A stretch of 64,000 bases of DNA from assembly GCA_025363755.1 (NCBI GenBank), contig JANYLQ010000001.1, positions 1-64,000 of the forward strand, written 5' to 3'. Origin of the DNA: Hyphomicrobiales bacterium (GTDB lineage: Bacteria > Pseudomonadota > Alphaproteobacteria > Rhizobiales > Aestuariivirgaceae). The notes below the pieces were generated by a model. The model searched no databases, was not told the origin of the DNA, and saw nothing but the letters and a program-made list of their open reading frames with translations. The translations under genes and the position numbers were made by a program. This document shows, one piece after another, positions 17,573-25,301 of the stretch (its first letter is position 1; the number at the start of each line of letters is the position of its first letter).

Positions 17573-17686
17573 ATGGTGTATTACTTAAGAAACGCCATAT
17601 TTTTGGCCATCATCGTCTCCACCCTTACTGGCTGCGGCATCCGCAATGATCCGGTTTATACTGCCCCTAAGACCGTGACAAAATAA
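17573..17686 (+). CDS. lptM: LptM-like small lipoprotein
   Basis: A 37-residue lipoprotein, MVYYLRNAIFLAIIVSTLTG then CGIRNDPVYTAPKTVTK. It has a short hydrophobic signal and a lipobox LTGC, so Cys21 would be lipidated. The tail with an N-D-P-V-Y-like stretch resembles the KGPLYLP region of YifL/LptM, which helps the LptDE lipopolysaccharide translocon mature. The gene fits exactly between argH and lysA: 3 bases after the argH stop, and its own stop touches the lysA start. This position is conserved in related genomes. Confidence 0.88.
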   Translation: MVYYLRNAIFLAIIVSTLTGCGIRNDPVYTAPKTVTK

Positions 17687-18949
17687 ATGCACCACTTTGC
17701 CTATAAAGATGGAGTACTGCATGCCGAAGACGTAAATTTGCAAGCGCTCGCCGAAGAAGTGGGAACGCCTTTTTATTGCTATTCCACTGCTACATTAGAG
17801 CGCCATTTCCACGTGATGGACGGCGCGTTTAAAGATGCTGACCATTTGCTGTGCTATGCCATGAAAGCCAATTCCAACCAAGCTGTTATCAAGACTATGG
17901 CGGCATTGGGTGCTGGCATGGATGTCGTGTCGGAAGGCGAACTCCGTCGTGCACTGGCTGCTGGTGTGCCCGCGCGTAAGATTGTGTTTTCAGGTGTTGG
18001 TAAAACCGCCAAGGAGATGGCCTATGCTTTGCGCGAAGGCATTGCCTGTTTTAATGTTGAGTCCGAACCGGAATTAGAACTGCTTTCAACGGTGGCCCAG
18101 CGTGTGGGCCAGCGCGCATCAGTTTCTATTCGAGTCAATCCTGATGTCGATGCAAAAACCCATGCAAAAATTTCGACAGGCAAGGCCGACAATAAATTTG
18201 GCATCACTTATTTGCGCGCCTCAGAAGTTTACGCCCGCGCCGCGGCTTTGCCCAATATTGATGTGACAGGCGTTGATATGCATATTGGCAGCCAGATCAC
18301 CGAGCTCGCACCCTTCGAACAAGCCTTCAAACTAATGGCAGAACTGGTGACGCGTTTAAAGTCTGAGGGCCACAATATTCGCCACCTCGATTTGGGTGGT
18401 GGTCTTGGCGTGCCCTACCGTGGCGACAATGATATTCCGCCTCATCCAGATGAATATGCGGCGATGGTGAAACGCACGCTGGGTCATTTGGGTCTTAAAT
18501 ATCTGATGGAGCCCGGACGCATGATTGTGGGCAATGCCGGAATCATGGTGTCACGCGTCATTTATGTGAAGGAAAATGAAGGCAAAACTTTCGTTGTGCA
18601 GGATGCCGCGATGAATGATTTGATCCGCCCCACGCTCTATGACGCCTATCATGAAATCTTGGCCGTCGAAGAATGCCGCAACGAAACAACGCTCGAGGCT
18701 GATGTGGTTGGCCCAGTTTGCGAAACCGGAGATTATTTTGCCAAATCGCGCCGCCTGCCCAAATTACAACAGGGTGATTTAATCGCAATTATGACAGCCG
18801 GTGCTTATGGCGCGGTTCAATCTGGCACTTATAACACAAGACCCCTGATCCCGGAAATCTTGGTTAAAGATGGCCAATTTGCTATCGTGCGCCCGCGCCA
18901 AACTTACGAAGAATTGATCGGCTTAGACAAGCTTGCCCCTTGGCAATAA
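17687..18949 (+). CDS. lysA: Diaminopimelate decarboxylase
   Basis: A 420-residue PLP enzyme making lysine from meso-diaminopimelate. Visible are the Schiff-base lysine in CYAMKANSNQAVIKT (K60), the HIGSQI loop, the glycine-rich phosphate site DLGGGLGVPY, the EPGRMIVGNAG motif, and the catalytic cysteine in VVGPVCETGDYF. The length is normal. It begins immediately after the lptM stop, so it is certainly in the same operon as argH. Confidence 0.98.
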   Translation: MHHFAYKDGVLHAEDVNLQALAEEVGTPFYCYSTATLERHFHVMDGAFKDADHLLCYAMKANSNQAVIKTMAALGAGMDVVSEGELRRALAAGVPARKIVFSGVGKTAKEMAYALREGIACFNVESEPELELLSTVAQRVGQRASVSIRVNPDVDAKTHAKISTGKADNKFGITYLRASEVYARAAALPNIDVTGVDMHIGSQITELAPFEQAFKLMAELVTRLKSEGHNIRHLDLGGGLGVPYRGDNDIPPHPDEYAAMVKRTLGHLGLKYLMEPGRMIVGNAGIMVSRVIYVKENEGKTFVVQDAAMNDLIRPTLYDAYHEILAVEECRNETTLEADVVGPVCETGDYFAKSRRLPKLQQGDLIAIMTAGAYGAVQSGTYNTRPLIPEILVKDGQFAIVRPRQTYEELIGLDKLAPWQ

Positions 18950-18988
18950 TGCCATGATTTTGGTGGAATCGTGTTATAATCAGAACCG

Positions 18989-21472
18989 ATGAATTCTGAA
19001 TCGCCACGTCAACTGGATACAAAGATCACACAGCAACGCGTCGCCTTGCTGTGGGAGCAGCTTTGGAACCGCATTCAAAAGCCTCTGATTGTGATTGGTT
19101 TCGCAATTATAGTTCTAGCCTCTGGCACCCTTGATTGGTTTCCAAAATGGCTTGATCTGATTATTTTGGGTTTGTTGGTTGCCGCGTTTTTATACAGCCT
19201 CAAAGACTTGGTTCGCTTAAAACCTGCCAGCCGCCTCACCGCCATGCGCCGCATGGAACAACACTCCACCATCAGCCACCGTGGCCTCTCGAGTCATGAC
19301 GATGACCTTGTTGCCGAAAGCAATGACGGTACCGCTCCAGCTTTGTGGGAAGAGCATAAGCGCCGCCAATTGCAAGCTCTAGAAAATGTGAAGCTTTCAC
19401 CCCCCAAATCAGCTTGGCGTTTATTTGACCCTACAGCCTTGCGTGTGCCGGTAGGGCTCGCAGCTTTTGCTGCACTTATACTGGGTTCAGGCGATCTCAT
19501 ATCCAACACGCGCAATGCTATGAATTTTGCACCAGCCGTTGCAGAACTCTCACCATCACTTGATGCCTGGCTCAAGCCACCAGCCTACACGGGTAAACAA
19601 CCCATCTTGCTGACCAGTGCTGCCATGCGAGATAAGCTCAGCACTTCGCCTGAAATTCTGATCCCTGAAAATTCGAGCTTAAGCATTCGCGCGGTTGGCT
19701 CTGCCAAACCAAGGCTTGCGTTTTATTCTCCGGTCACAACACCCTCCCCCGAAACAGAAATTAAATCTATTTCGGCCCAAGTGAGCAACACTGAAAAAGG
19801 CTTCACAGCCGAAGTAAAGCTCGACCGTCCTGTCACCGTAAAATTATTCGACGACGCCAAAGAGTTAGCCTCATGGCCAATCACATTAATCCCCGACGAA
19901 GCACCCAAGATCGCTTTCGTTGAGGACCCAAAGGCTGGCAACAACGGCGCACTTAATGTGCACTGGAAGGCATCTGACGATTATGGCGTCAAATCCATTA
20001 CTGCTGAAATCTCATTGGCCGATGAGCAGGAAAATGGTACCGGTTTTGATAGCAACGGCGTGTTTTTATATGAAGCCCCGATTTTCAAAGTCGGTATGCA
20101 AAAGTCAAACGCAAAAACGGAAGAGACAACATCTAAGCAGGATTTAAGCGCTCATCCATGGGCAGGGCTTTATGTGACGATGGCTTTGACCGCCACAGAT
20201 GGCGCAGGGCATAGTGCAATGGCGGAATCCAAGCGCTTCAAATTGCCAGAGCGCAGCTTCTTCCGTTTCCTCGCCAAGGCTTTGGTTGAGCAACGCAAAA
20301 AACTTATTATGGTGCCTGATGATGCGCCAGATATCGCCACCATGCTTGATGCATTCTCAGCCTATCCTTATTCAATCCGCGATCAAAGCAAACTGATCTT
20401 GCAATTGGCCGTGATCAAATCTGGCTTGGCTCATGCCAGCGAAACCGAAGACGTAAAAACTGCCGTCACGAATCTATGGCCACTCGCATTGGCAATCGAA
20501 GACGGTGAGCTTTCGGACATTCGCGCTCAGCTCCGTGATTTAAAACAGCAACTAGAACAAGCTTTGAAAGAAGGCGCACCGCCTGAACGCATTGCCGAAC
20601 TTATGGATAAGATGCGTAAAGGCATGGATAAGCTGATGGACCAAATGCGCAAAGAGGCTGAAAAACGCCTCGCTGATGGCAGCATGAAAAAAGATCCGAA
20701 CGGGAAATCCATCAATCGTGACGATTTGCAAAAAATGCTGGATGATATTGATAAATTGAATAAGAGTGGCTCGAAAGACGCAGCCCAAGATATGCTTTCA
20801 CAGCTTGATCAATTACTCCAGAATTTGCAGCCGGGGCTGTCTGATCAAGCAAGTAAAGATGGAGACCCCGGTTTGCAGCAAAAGCTCGATGAACTTTCCG
20901 AGATGATGCGCAAGCAACAAAAATTAATGGATCAAACACAAAAGCTTCCACAAAAAGGCGAAGGTGATGAACCTGCTGATAAGCCCGATGAAGGTTCTGG
21001 CGGCTTGGCCGACAGGCAAGGCAATCTCTCTGACATGCTTGACCGGCTTAACCGCCAGCTCGGCCCCGATGGCCAAGGTGCATTGGGCGATGCCAGCAAA
21101 AGCATGAAAGGGGCTAAGGGCGCTCTGAAAGACGGGTCAAAAGACGACGCGCTGCGCCAACAAGGCGATGCTATGCAGCAAATGCGCGATGGTGCTCAGA
21201 AGCTTGGCAAGAAATTGGCTGAACAAGGCAAAGGCAAAACCGGCCAGCAAGGCAAAGATGGTGAATCCGCCAGCGACAATGATGATCCGCTCGGCCGCCC
21301 TCGCGCCACACGTAATCCTGACACAGGCCCCAACAAAAACATGGTGCCATCAGAACTCTCGATGCGCCGCGCTCGTGAAATTTTGGAAACCCTGCGCCAT
21401 AAATATGATGACCCGGATTTAGGGTCTGGCGAGAAGGCCTATATCGACCGGCTGCTGCGCGGGCTTTATTAA
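18989..21472 (+). CDS. TIGR02302/DUF4175 family membrane-anchored protein
   Basis: An 827-residue protein with two or three hydrophobic segments at the N-terminus (PLIVIGFAIIVLASGTLDWF and LDLIILGLLVAAFLYSL, plus one near residue 160). A large Ig-like extracytoplasmic region follows (PPAYTGKQPILLTS, VHWKASDDYGVKSITAEI). The C-terminal third is highly charged and rich in Gln, Lys, Asp and Met, with predicted coiled coil (repeated QLRDLKQQLEQALKEG, MDKMRKGMDKLMDQMRKEAEKRL). It ends with ALEMRRAREILETLRHKYDDP-like sequence typical of the family. The family is alphaproteobacterial, always near lysA, and has no established function. Confidence 0.92.
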   Translation: MNSESPRQLDTKITQQRVALLWEQLWNRIQKPLIVIGFAIIVLASGTLDWFPKWLDLIILGLLVAAFLYSLKDLVRLKPASRLTAMRRMEQHSTISHRGLSSHDDDLVAESNDGTAPALWEEHKRRQLQALENVKLSPPKSAWRLFDPTALRVPVGLAAFAALILGSGDLISNTRNAMNFAPAVAELSPSLDAWLKPPAYTGKQPILLTSAAMRDKLSTSPEILIPENSSLSIRAVGSAKPRLAFYSPVTTPSPETEIKSISAQVSNTEKGFTAEVKLDRPVTVKLFDDAKELASWPITLIPDEAPKIAFVEDPKAGNNGALNVHWKASDDYGVKSITAEISLADEQENGTGFDSNGVFLYEAPIFKVGMQKSNAKTEETTSKQDLSAHPWAGLYVTMALTATDGAGHSAMAESKRFKLPERSFFRFLAKALVEQRKKLIMVPDDAPDIATMLDAFSAYPYSIRDQSKLILQLAVIKSGLAHASETEDVKTAVTNLWPLALAIEDGELSDIRAQLRDLKQQLEQALKEGAPPERIAELMDKMRKGMDKLMDQMRKEAEKRLADGSMKKDPNGKSINRDDLQKMLDDIDKLNKSGSKDAAQDMLSQLDQLLQNLQPGLSDQASKDGDPGLQQKLDELSEMMRKQQKLMDQTQKLPQKGEGDEPADKPDEGSGGLADRQGNLSDMLDRLNRQLGPDGQGALGDASKSMKGAKGALKDGSKDDALRQQGDAMQQMRDGAQKLGKKLAEQGKGKTGQQGKDGESASDNDDPLGRPRATRNPDTGPNKNMVPSELSMRRAREILETLRHKYDDPDLGSGEKAYIDRLLRGLY

Positions 21473-21474
21473 AG

Positions 21475-21506
21475 CGTTTTGGCTTTTCACAGAAAAGTCA
21501 AAATCG
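21475..21506. repeat. Hairpin after the DUF4175 gene
   Basis: GCGTTTTGGCTTTTC and GAAAAGTCAAAATCGC surround a 3-base loop, with one G-T pair in the stem. It lies directly after the stop codon of the DUF4175 gene and is followed by a short T-rich stretch, so it may act as a terminator. Confidence 0.5.
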
Positions 21507-21524
21507 CCCTAGTCTTTTAGTTTC

Positions 21525-21572
21525 GATCAACTTTCCCTAACTTTGACGATCTCGTCAAAGTTAGGTTTGATC
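21525..21572. repeat. Long palindrome in the convergent gap
   Basis: CTAACTTTGACG (21537-21548), loop ATCT, CGTCAAAGTTAG (21553-21564) form a perfect 12-base stem. It is framed by an outer pair GATCAA (21525-21530) and TTGATC (21567-21572). No U-tract follows on either strand, so a cruciform, protein site or processed RNA end is more likely than a standard terminator. Confidence 0.6.
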
Positions 21573-21576
21573 TAGA

Positions 21577-22122
21577 CTACTTCACAATATGCCCGACAAA
21601 AGGCAACTCGCGGAATTGGTGCGCCATATCCATGCCGTAACCGACCACAAACCTATCGGGGCAATCAAAGCCGCAGAAATCTGCTTTAATGCTGGCCGCT
21701 AAATGACCGGGCTTGAAGAGCAGCACCGCAGACTTGACCGACTTGGCCCCGCGCGCCGACAGCAAATCTTTCGCATAGGCCAGCGTGCGGCCCGATTCCA
21801 AAATATCATCAACCAGCAACACATCGCGGTCTTCAACAATAGATTCAATATCGCGGAGCACATCAACCTGACCTGAAGATGTTTGCGCGGCGCGATAACT
21901 TGCCAGAATCATGAAATCAACTTCGGGAGATAAACCTGCATGATGCATGGCGCGGATAAGATCGGCGGCAAAAATAAAACTGCCCTTCAACACCGGAACT
22001 ACCAAAAGCCGGTGCGGTTTGAGGGCGGCGATTTCATGTGCCAAAGCCGTAATGCGTTCCGCAATCTGCGCTTCGGAAAAAAGGACATCGATACGGTGCC
22101 CGTCAATGGTGATGCTGCTCAT
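21577..22122 (-). CDS. hpt: Hypoxanthine phosphoribosyltransferase
   Basis: A 181-residue purine-salvage enzyme. The PRPP-binding motif VLLVDDILESGRT is at 101-113, with VVPVLKGSFIFAADLIRAM and DFMILASYRAAQTSSGQVDVL upstream and CPDRFVVGYGMDMAHQFRELPFVGHI at the C-terminus, the hood and metal residues of HPRT. It converts hypoxanthine (and guanine) to the nucleotide. Its ATG overlaps the stop of the zinc-ribbon gene by 4 bases. Confidence 0.97.
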   Translation of the reverse strand: MSSITIDGHRIDVLFSEAQIAERITALAHEIAALKPHRLLVVPVLKGSFIFAADLIRAMHHAGLSPEVDFMILASYRAAQTSSGQVDVLRDIESIVEDRDVLLVDDILESGRTLAYAKDLLSARGAKSVKSAVLLFKPGHLAASIKADFCGFDCPDRFVVGYGMDMAHQFRELPFVGHIVK

Positions 22123-22829
22123 GGATTGGCTTTTGAGCTTATTTCATCCAAATGTGCAAAGCGAATCTTCAAGTTCTTAGCAAGTTCCGGCGGCGAGGCC
22201 ACGCGGGTCGTAAAAGTCGTGGTTTCACCGGGTCGCAATGGTCGTGCCGAAGTGTCCAAAGTCCAAGTATAAAGCTCTTGAGGCCCATCGCCATGCAGGG
22301 CAAAGCGCATTGATGGAATTTTGCGCACGGAATCAGTCGAGTTGCTGATTTCGCCCTTAATCATCAAAACATGGGCACCATCCACGGTGGTGTTTTGTTG
22401 CTCAACATGACGAATATCTAGGCCGTAGACATTCACATTATAGCCCAGCTTTTCGTAAACCTTGATCGTGGCTGGTGCCGCAATGACCACAGCTTCAGGC
22501 ATGAGCGCTCCCGATACAAAGGGGGCGAGAATGAACAAGCCCAAAGAAGCCCATCCTCCAGCGCGCTTAAACCGTTTACTGCGCCTTAAAGCGAATTCCT
22601 CTTGTGCATTCTTTGCTGCTTCAACCAAGCGCTGCACATCAAATTCGGGTTCTTCGCGGTAATCGAACACGCGCGCCACTGCACGGCTGGGCACTTCAAC
22701 AACATCAATCACCGCATTCTCTTTCCAGCTATGTCCGCACGAACGACAAGACACGGTGAAAGCGGAACTTCCCCCAACATGGTCTGCAATATCATAGCGG
22801 GTGGCACAGGATGGGCAGCGGACGATCAT
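22119..22829 (-). CDS. MJ0042 zinc-ribbon and DUF3426 membrane protein
   Basis: A 236-residue protein with three parts. Residues 1-35 are a zinc ribbon (CPSC at 5-8 and CRSC at 28-31). After a basic linker (RRSKRFKRAGG) comes one transmembrane helix (WASLGLFILAPFVSGALMPEAVVIAA). A periplasmic DUF3426 domain follows (LMIKGEISNSTDSVRKIPSMRFALHG, then TFTTRVASPPELAKNLKIRF). The architecture is common in alphaproteobacteria beside ftsE; the role is not established. It would sit with the zinc finger in the cytoplasm and the beta domain outside. The divergent neighbour is ftsE. Confidence 0.88.
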   Translation of the reverse strand: MIVRCPSCATRYDIADHVGGSSAFTVSCRSCGHSWKENAVIDVVEVPSRAVARVFDYREEPEFDVQRLVEAAKNAQEEFALRRSKRFKRAGGWASLGLFILAPFVSGALMPEAVVIAAPATIKVYEKLGYNVNVYGLDIRHVEQQNTTVDGAHVLMIKGEISNSTDSVRKIPSMRFALHGDGPQELYTWTLDTSARPLRPGETTTFTTRVASPPELAKNLKIRFAHLDEISSKANP

Positions 22830-22936
22830 AGACTCTCCAAAACGCCTAGAAGTTCTGATAGAGGCTAACTACAAACGTGGTTAATGCGCGGTTAAGACCC
22901 TTGCATCTAACAGACTTTAGAAGTGGAGATAATTGA

Positions 22937-23599
22937 TTGATTGAGTTGCAGAGGGTCGGTTTACGCTATGGCGACGGGCCAGAGATTTTGAAGGATGTGA
23001 ACTTCAAGATGGACCAAGGCGATATGCGCTTTTTGACTGGCCCTTCGGGTGCTGGCAAATCATCGCTGCTCCGCCTGCTGTTCATGGCGCTGAAACCAAG
23101 CAAAGGTCTGGTTTCAATTTTCGGTCAAGACACATCCAAGCTCGGAGGTTCCAATTTACCCTTGTTGCGTCGCCGCATCGGTGTGGTGTTTCAGGATTTC
23201 AGGTTACTTGATCATTTAACCACGTTCGAAAACGTCGCACTCCCTCTGCGCGTGATTGGTCAAAAGCCAGATGACTATCACCGCGATGTGATGGATTTGC
23301 TGGATTGGGTCGGTTTGAAAGATCAAGCCAATGCACGACCTGAAATTTTATCAGGTGGCGAAAAACAACGCGCGGCCATTGCAAGAGCAGTGGTGTCGAA
23401 GCCTGAAATTTTATTAGCAGATGAGCCAACCGGAAACGTCGATCCCGTTTTAGCCAAACGTCTTTTGCATTTGTTTCTGGAATTAAACCGCCTTGGCACC
23501 ACTGTGTTTCTAGCAACCCATGATTTGAGTTTGATTAAGCAGGCCAAAGGCCAAGTTCTACGTCTGGAACATGGTACACTCAAGGACGAGACCCTGTGA
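22937..23599 (+). CDS. ftsE: Cell-division ABC ATPase FtsE
   Basis: A 220-residue ATPase that with FtsX controls septal peptidoglycan hydrolases. It starts with TTG at 22937, 8 bases after GGAG; no ATG fits. The motifs are Walker A TGPSGAGKSSLLRLL at 34-48, FQDFRLLDHLTTFENVALPLRV, the signature LSGGEKQRAAIARAVVSKP, and Walker [20 protein letters not shown]. The stop overlaps the ftsX start by one base (TGATG), so the two are coupled. Confidence 0.96.
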   Translation: MIELQRVGLRYGDGPEILKDVNFKMDQGDMRFLTGPSGAGKSSLLRLLFMALKPSKGLVSIFGQDTSKLGGSNLPLLRRRIGVVFQDFRLLDHLTTFENVALPLRVIGQKPDDYHRDVMDLLDWVGLKDQANARPEILSGGEKQRAAIARAVVSKPEILLADEPTGNVDPVLAKRLLHLFLELNRLGTTVFLATHDLSLIKQAKGQVLRLEHGTLKDETL

Positions 23600-24507
23600 T
23601 GGACGAGATAAGCTCAAAACCATCGGCAATTATTCCAAAGGGTGTTGCATCGCTGCGCACTATGACCGTGACCATGACAGTAATGTGCTATTTGGCATGT
23701 CTAGCAATTGGCGCATTGATTTTGATCAACCGTGCTGTTGAAGATTGGACACATGGCATTTCGCGCGAAGTAACTGTTCAGCTTCGGCAGATCAGCACTG
23801 TTGATACGGAAGCTGAATTGCAAAAAGCCACCGCACTTTTGCAAGGCGCTGCGGGTGTGATTTCTGTCGAAGCACTCGACCGCAAAGCCAGTTTAAAACT
23901 TTTAGAACCTTGGTTAGGCAATACCAATCTTGATGAACTCCCCGTGCCGCGTTTGATCCGCGTAACGATTGATGAAGCAAATCCGCCTGACTTTGAGGCG
24001 CTCGAAAAAAATCTTGTTGCCAATGTCAAAGGTGCAAGCCTCGATACTCATAGGCGCTGGGAAACCGAACTGGCGCGCATGGCACACAGCCTTACTCTAT
24101 TGTCATGGTGGATTTTGGCTTTGATCTGCGGATCAGCAATTGCCATGGTGATCTTTGCAGCACGCGCAGCCCTTGATGCCAACCGCGAAGTCGTCGAAGT
24201 GTTACGCCTCGTGGGAGCCAAAAATAGTTTCATCGCGCGCCAGATTTCGCAGCGCTTTTTGATCACGGGCATGGTTGCAGGCTGCGCAGGGATTATTTTA
24301 GCAGGTATCACATTCTTGGGATTAGGTTCAACCGGCCAAGCAGCGGGCAATGGCGTGGCGGCTGCAAGTTTCACACTTTTGTTTGCGCCTCATGGCGATC
24401 TCCTATCGACGCTTGCGGTTGTTCTCGCTGTGCCTCTGGTGGCAACACTGATTGCACTGGTCACCGCGAACATGACCCTCACCCATATGCTGAGAGTAGC
24501 ACCATGA
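23599..24507 (+). CDS. ftsX: Cell-division protein FtsX
   Basis: A 302-residue FtsX starting at ATG 23599. It has an N-terminal helix (LRTMTVTMTVMCYLACLAIGALILINRAV) and a periplasmic loop domain (RQISTVDTEAELQKATALL to EALEKNLVANVKGASLDTH). Three C-terminal helices of the FtsX type follow (LTLLSWWILALICGSAIAMVIFAARAA with VVEVLRLVGAKNSFIARQISQRF, then two more). It couples FtsE to periplasmic amidase activation at the septum. The gene overlaps plsC by four bases. Confidence 0.95.
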   Translation: MDEISSKPSAIIPKGVASLRTMTVTMTVMCYLACLAIGALILINRAVEDWTHGISREVTVQLRQISTVDTEAELQKATALLQGAAGVISVEALDRKASLKLLEPWLGNTNLDELPVPRLIRVTIDEANPPDFEALEKNLVANVKGASLDTHRRWETELARMAHSLTLLSWWILALICGSAIAMVIFAARAALDANREVVEVLRLVGAKNSFIARQISQRFLITGMVAGCAGIILAGITFLGLGSTGQAAGNGVAAASFTLLFAPHGDLLSTLAVVLAVPLVATLIALVTANMTLTHMLRVAP

Positions 24508-25235
24508 TTGTTTTGCGCTCAATCATTTTCAATATTATTTTTTATGTGAACCTCACATTGTTTTTAATTTTAGGTTCATGGCTTTTTCTATGCCCCCGCA
24601 TGTGGGCCATTCGGGCTTTGCAAGTTTGGGCAAGATCATCACTTTGGTTGCTGAAATTGATTTGCAACATTGACATTGAAGTGCGCGGGCGTGAAAATAT
24701 TTTGGCAGTGCCATGTTTAGTAGCAGGCAAGCACCAATCGTTTTGGGAAACATTTGCGGTGCTGCCATTGTTTGATGATCCATGCATGGTGTTGAAACGT
24801 GAACTTACTTTCATTCCACTCTTTGGTTGGTTCGCCTTGAAATTTGAAATGATCGCCGTGGAACGCAGTGCCGGAAGCGCTGCTTTGCGCAAACTTGTGG
24901 CACGCGGGAAAGAGGAAATTGCTCGCGGACGTGCCATCATCATAATGCCCGAAGGCACAAGACGAGGCGTCGATGATCCGCCAGATTATAAGCCGGGTGC
25001 TGCAGCGCTTTATAATGCGCTTGGTGTGCCTTGCGTACCATTTGGCTTAAACTCGGGCTTGTTCTGGCCGAGGCGTAAATTTTTGCGAAACCCGGGGACG
25101 ATTGTGATTGAGTTTCTACCTGCCATCCCCGTTGGCCTGCCGCGCAAGGAATTTCAGAAACGTTTGGAAACAGCGATTGAGACCAGCTCGACGCGACTTA
25201 TAACGGAAGCGCGGGCCACATCAGTACAAAAATAG
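24504..25235 (+). CDS. plsC: 1-acyl-glycerol-3-phosphate acyltransferase (PlsC family)
   Basis: A 243-residue membrane acyltransferase of phospholipid synthesis. After an N-terminal hydrophobic helix it carries the catalytic block KHQSFWETFAVLPLF near 76-90, CMVLKRELTFIPLFGWFALKFEMIAVER, and the acceptor motif MPEGTRRG. The first block reads H-Q-S-F-W-E, that is HX4E rather than the usual HX4D, with H77 and E82. This variant is seen in some alphaproteobacterial members next to ftsX. The ATGA overlap with ftsX implies shared translation. Confidence 0.92.
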   Translation: MIVLRSIIFNIIFYVNLTLFLILGSWLFLCPRMWAIRALQVWARSSLWLLKLICNIDIEVRGRENILAVPCLVAGKHQSFWETFAVLPLFDDPCMVLKRELTFIPLFGWFALKFEMIAVERSAGSAALRKLVARGKEEIARGRAIIIMPEGTRRGVDDPPDYKPGAAALYNALGVPCVPFGLNSGLFWPRRKFLRNPGTIVIEFLPAIPVGLPRKEFQKRLETAIETSSTRLITEARATSVQK

Positions 25236-25301
25236 AACGATATCTGGACTCTCATCTTCGTTCGTGTTATGTTTCTTATCTCGTTTGTATCGGTTTCCAA
25301 C

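Noticed and set aside
25236-25301. Cobalamin riboswitch before nrdJ
   Set aside because: The gap is too short and lacks the B12-box sequence.
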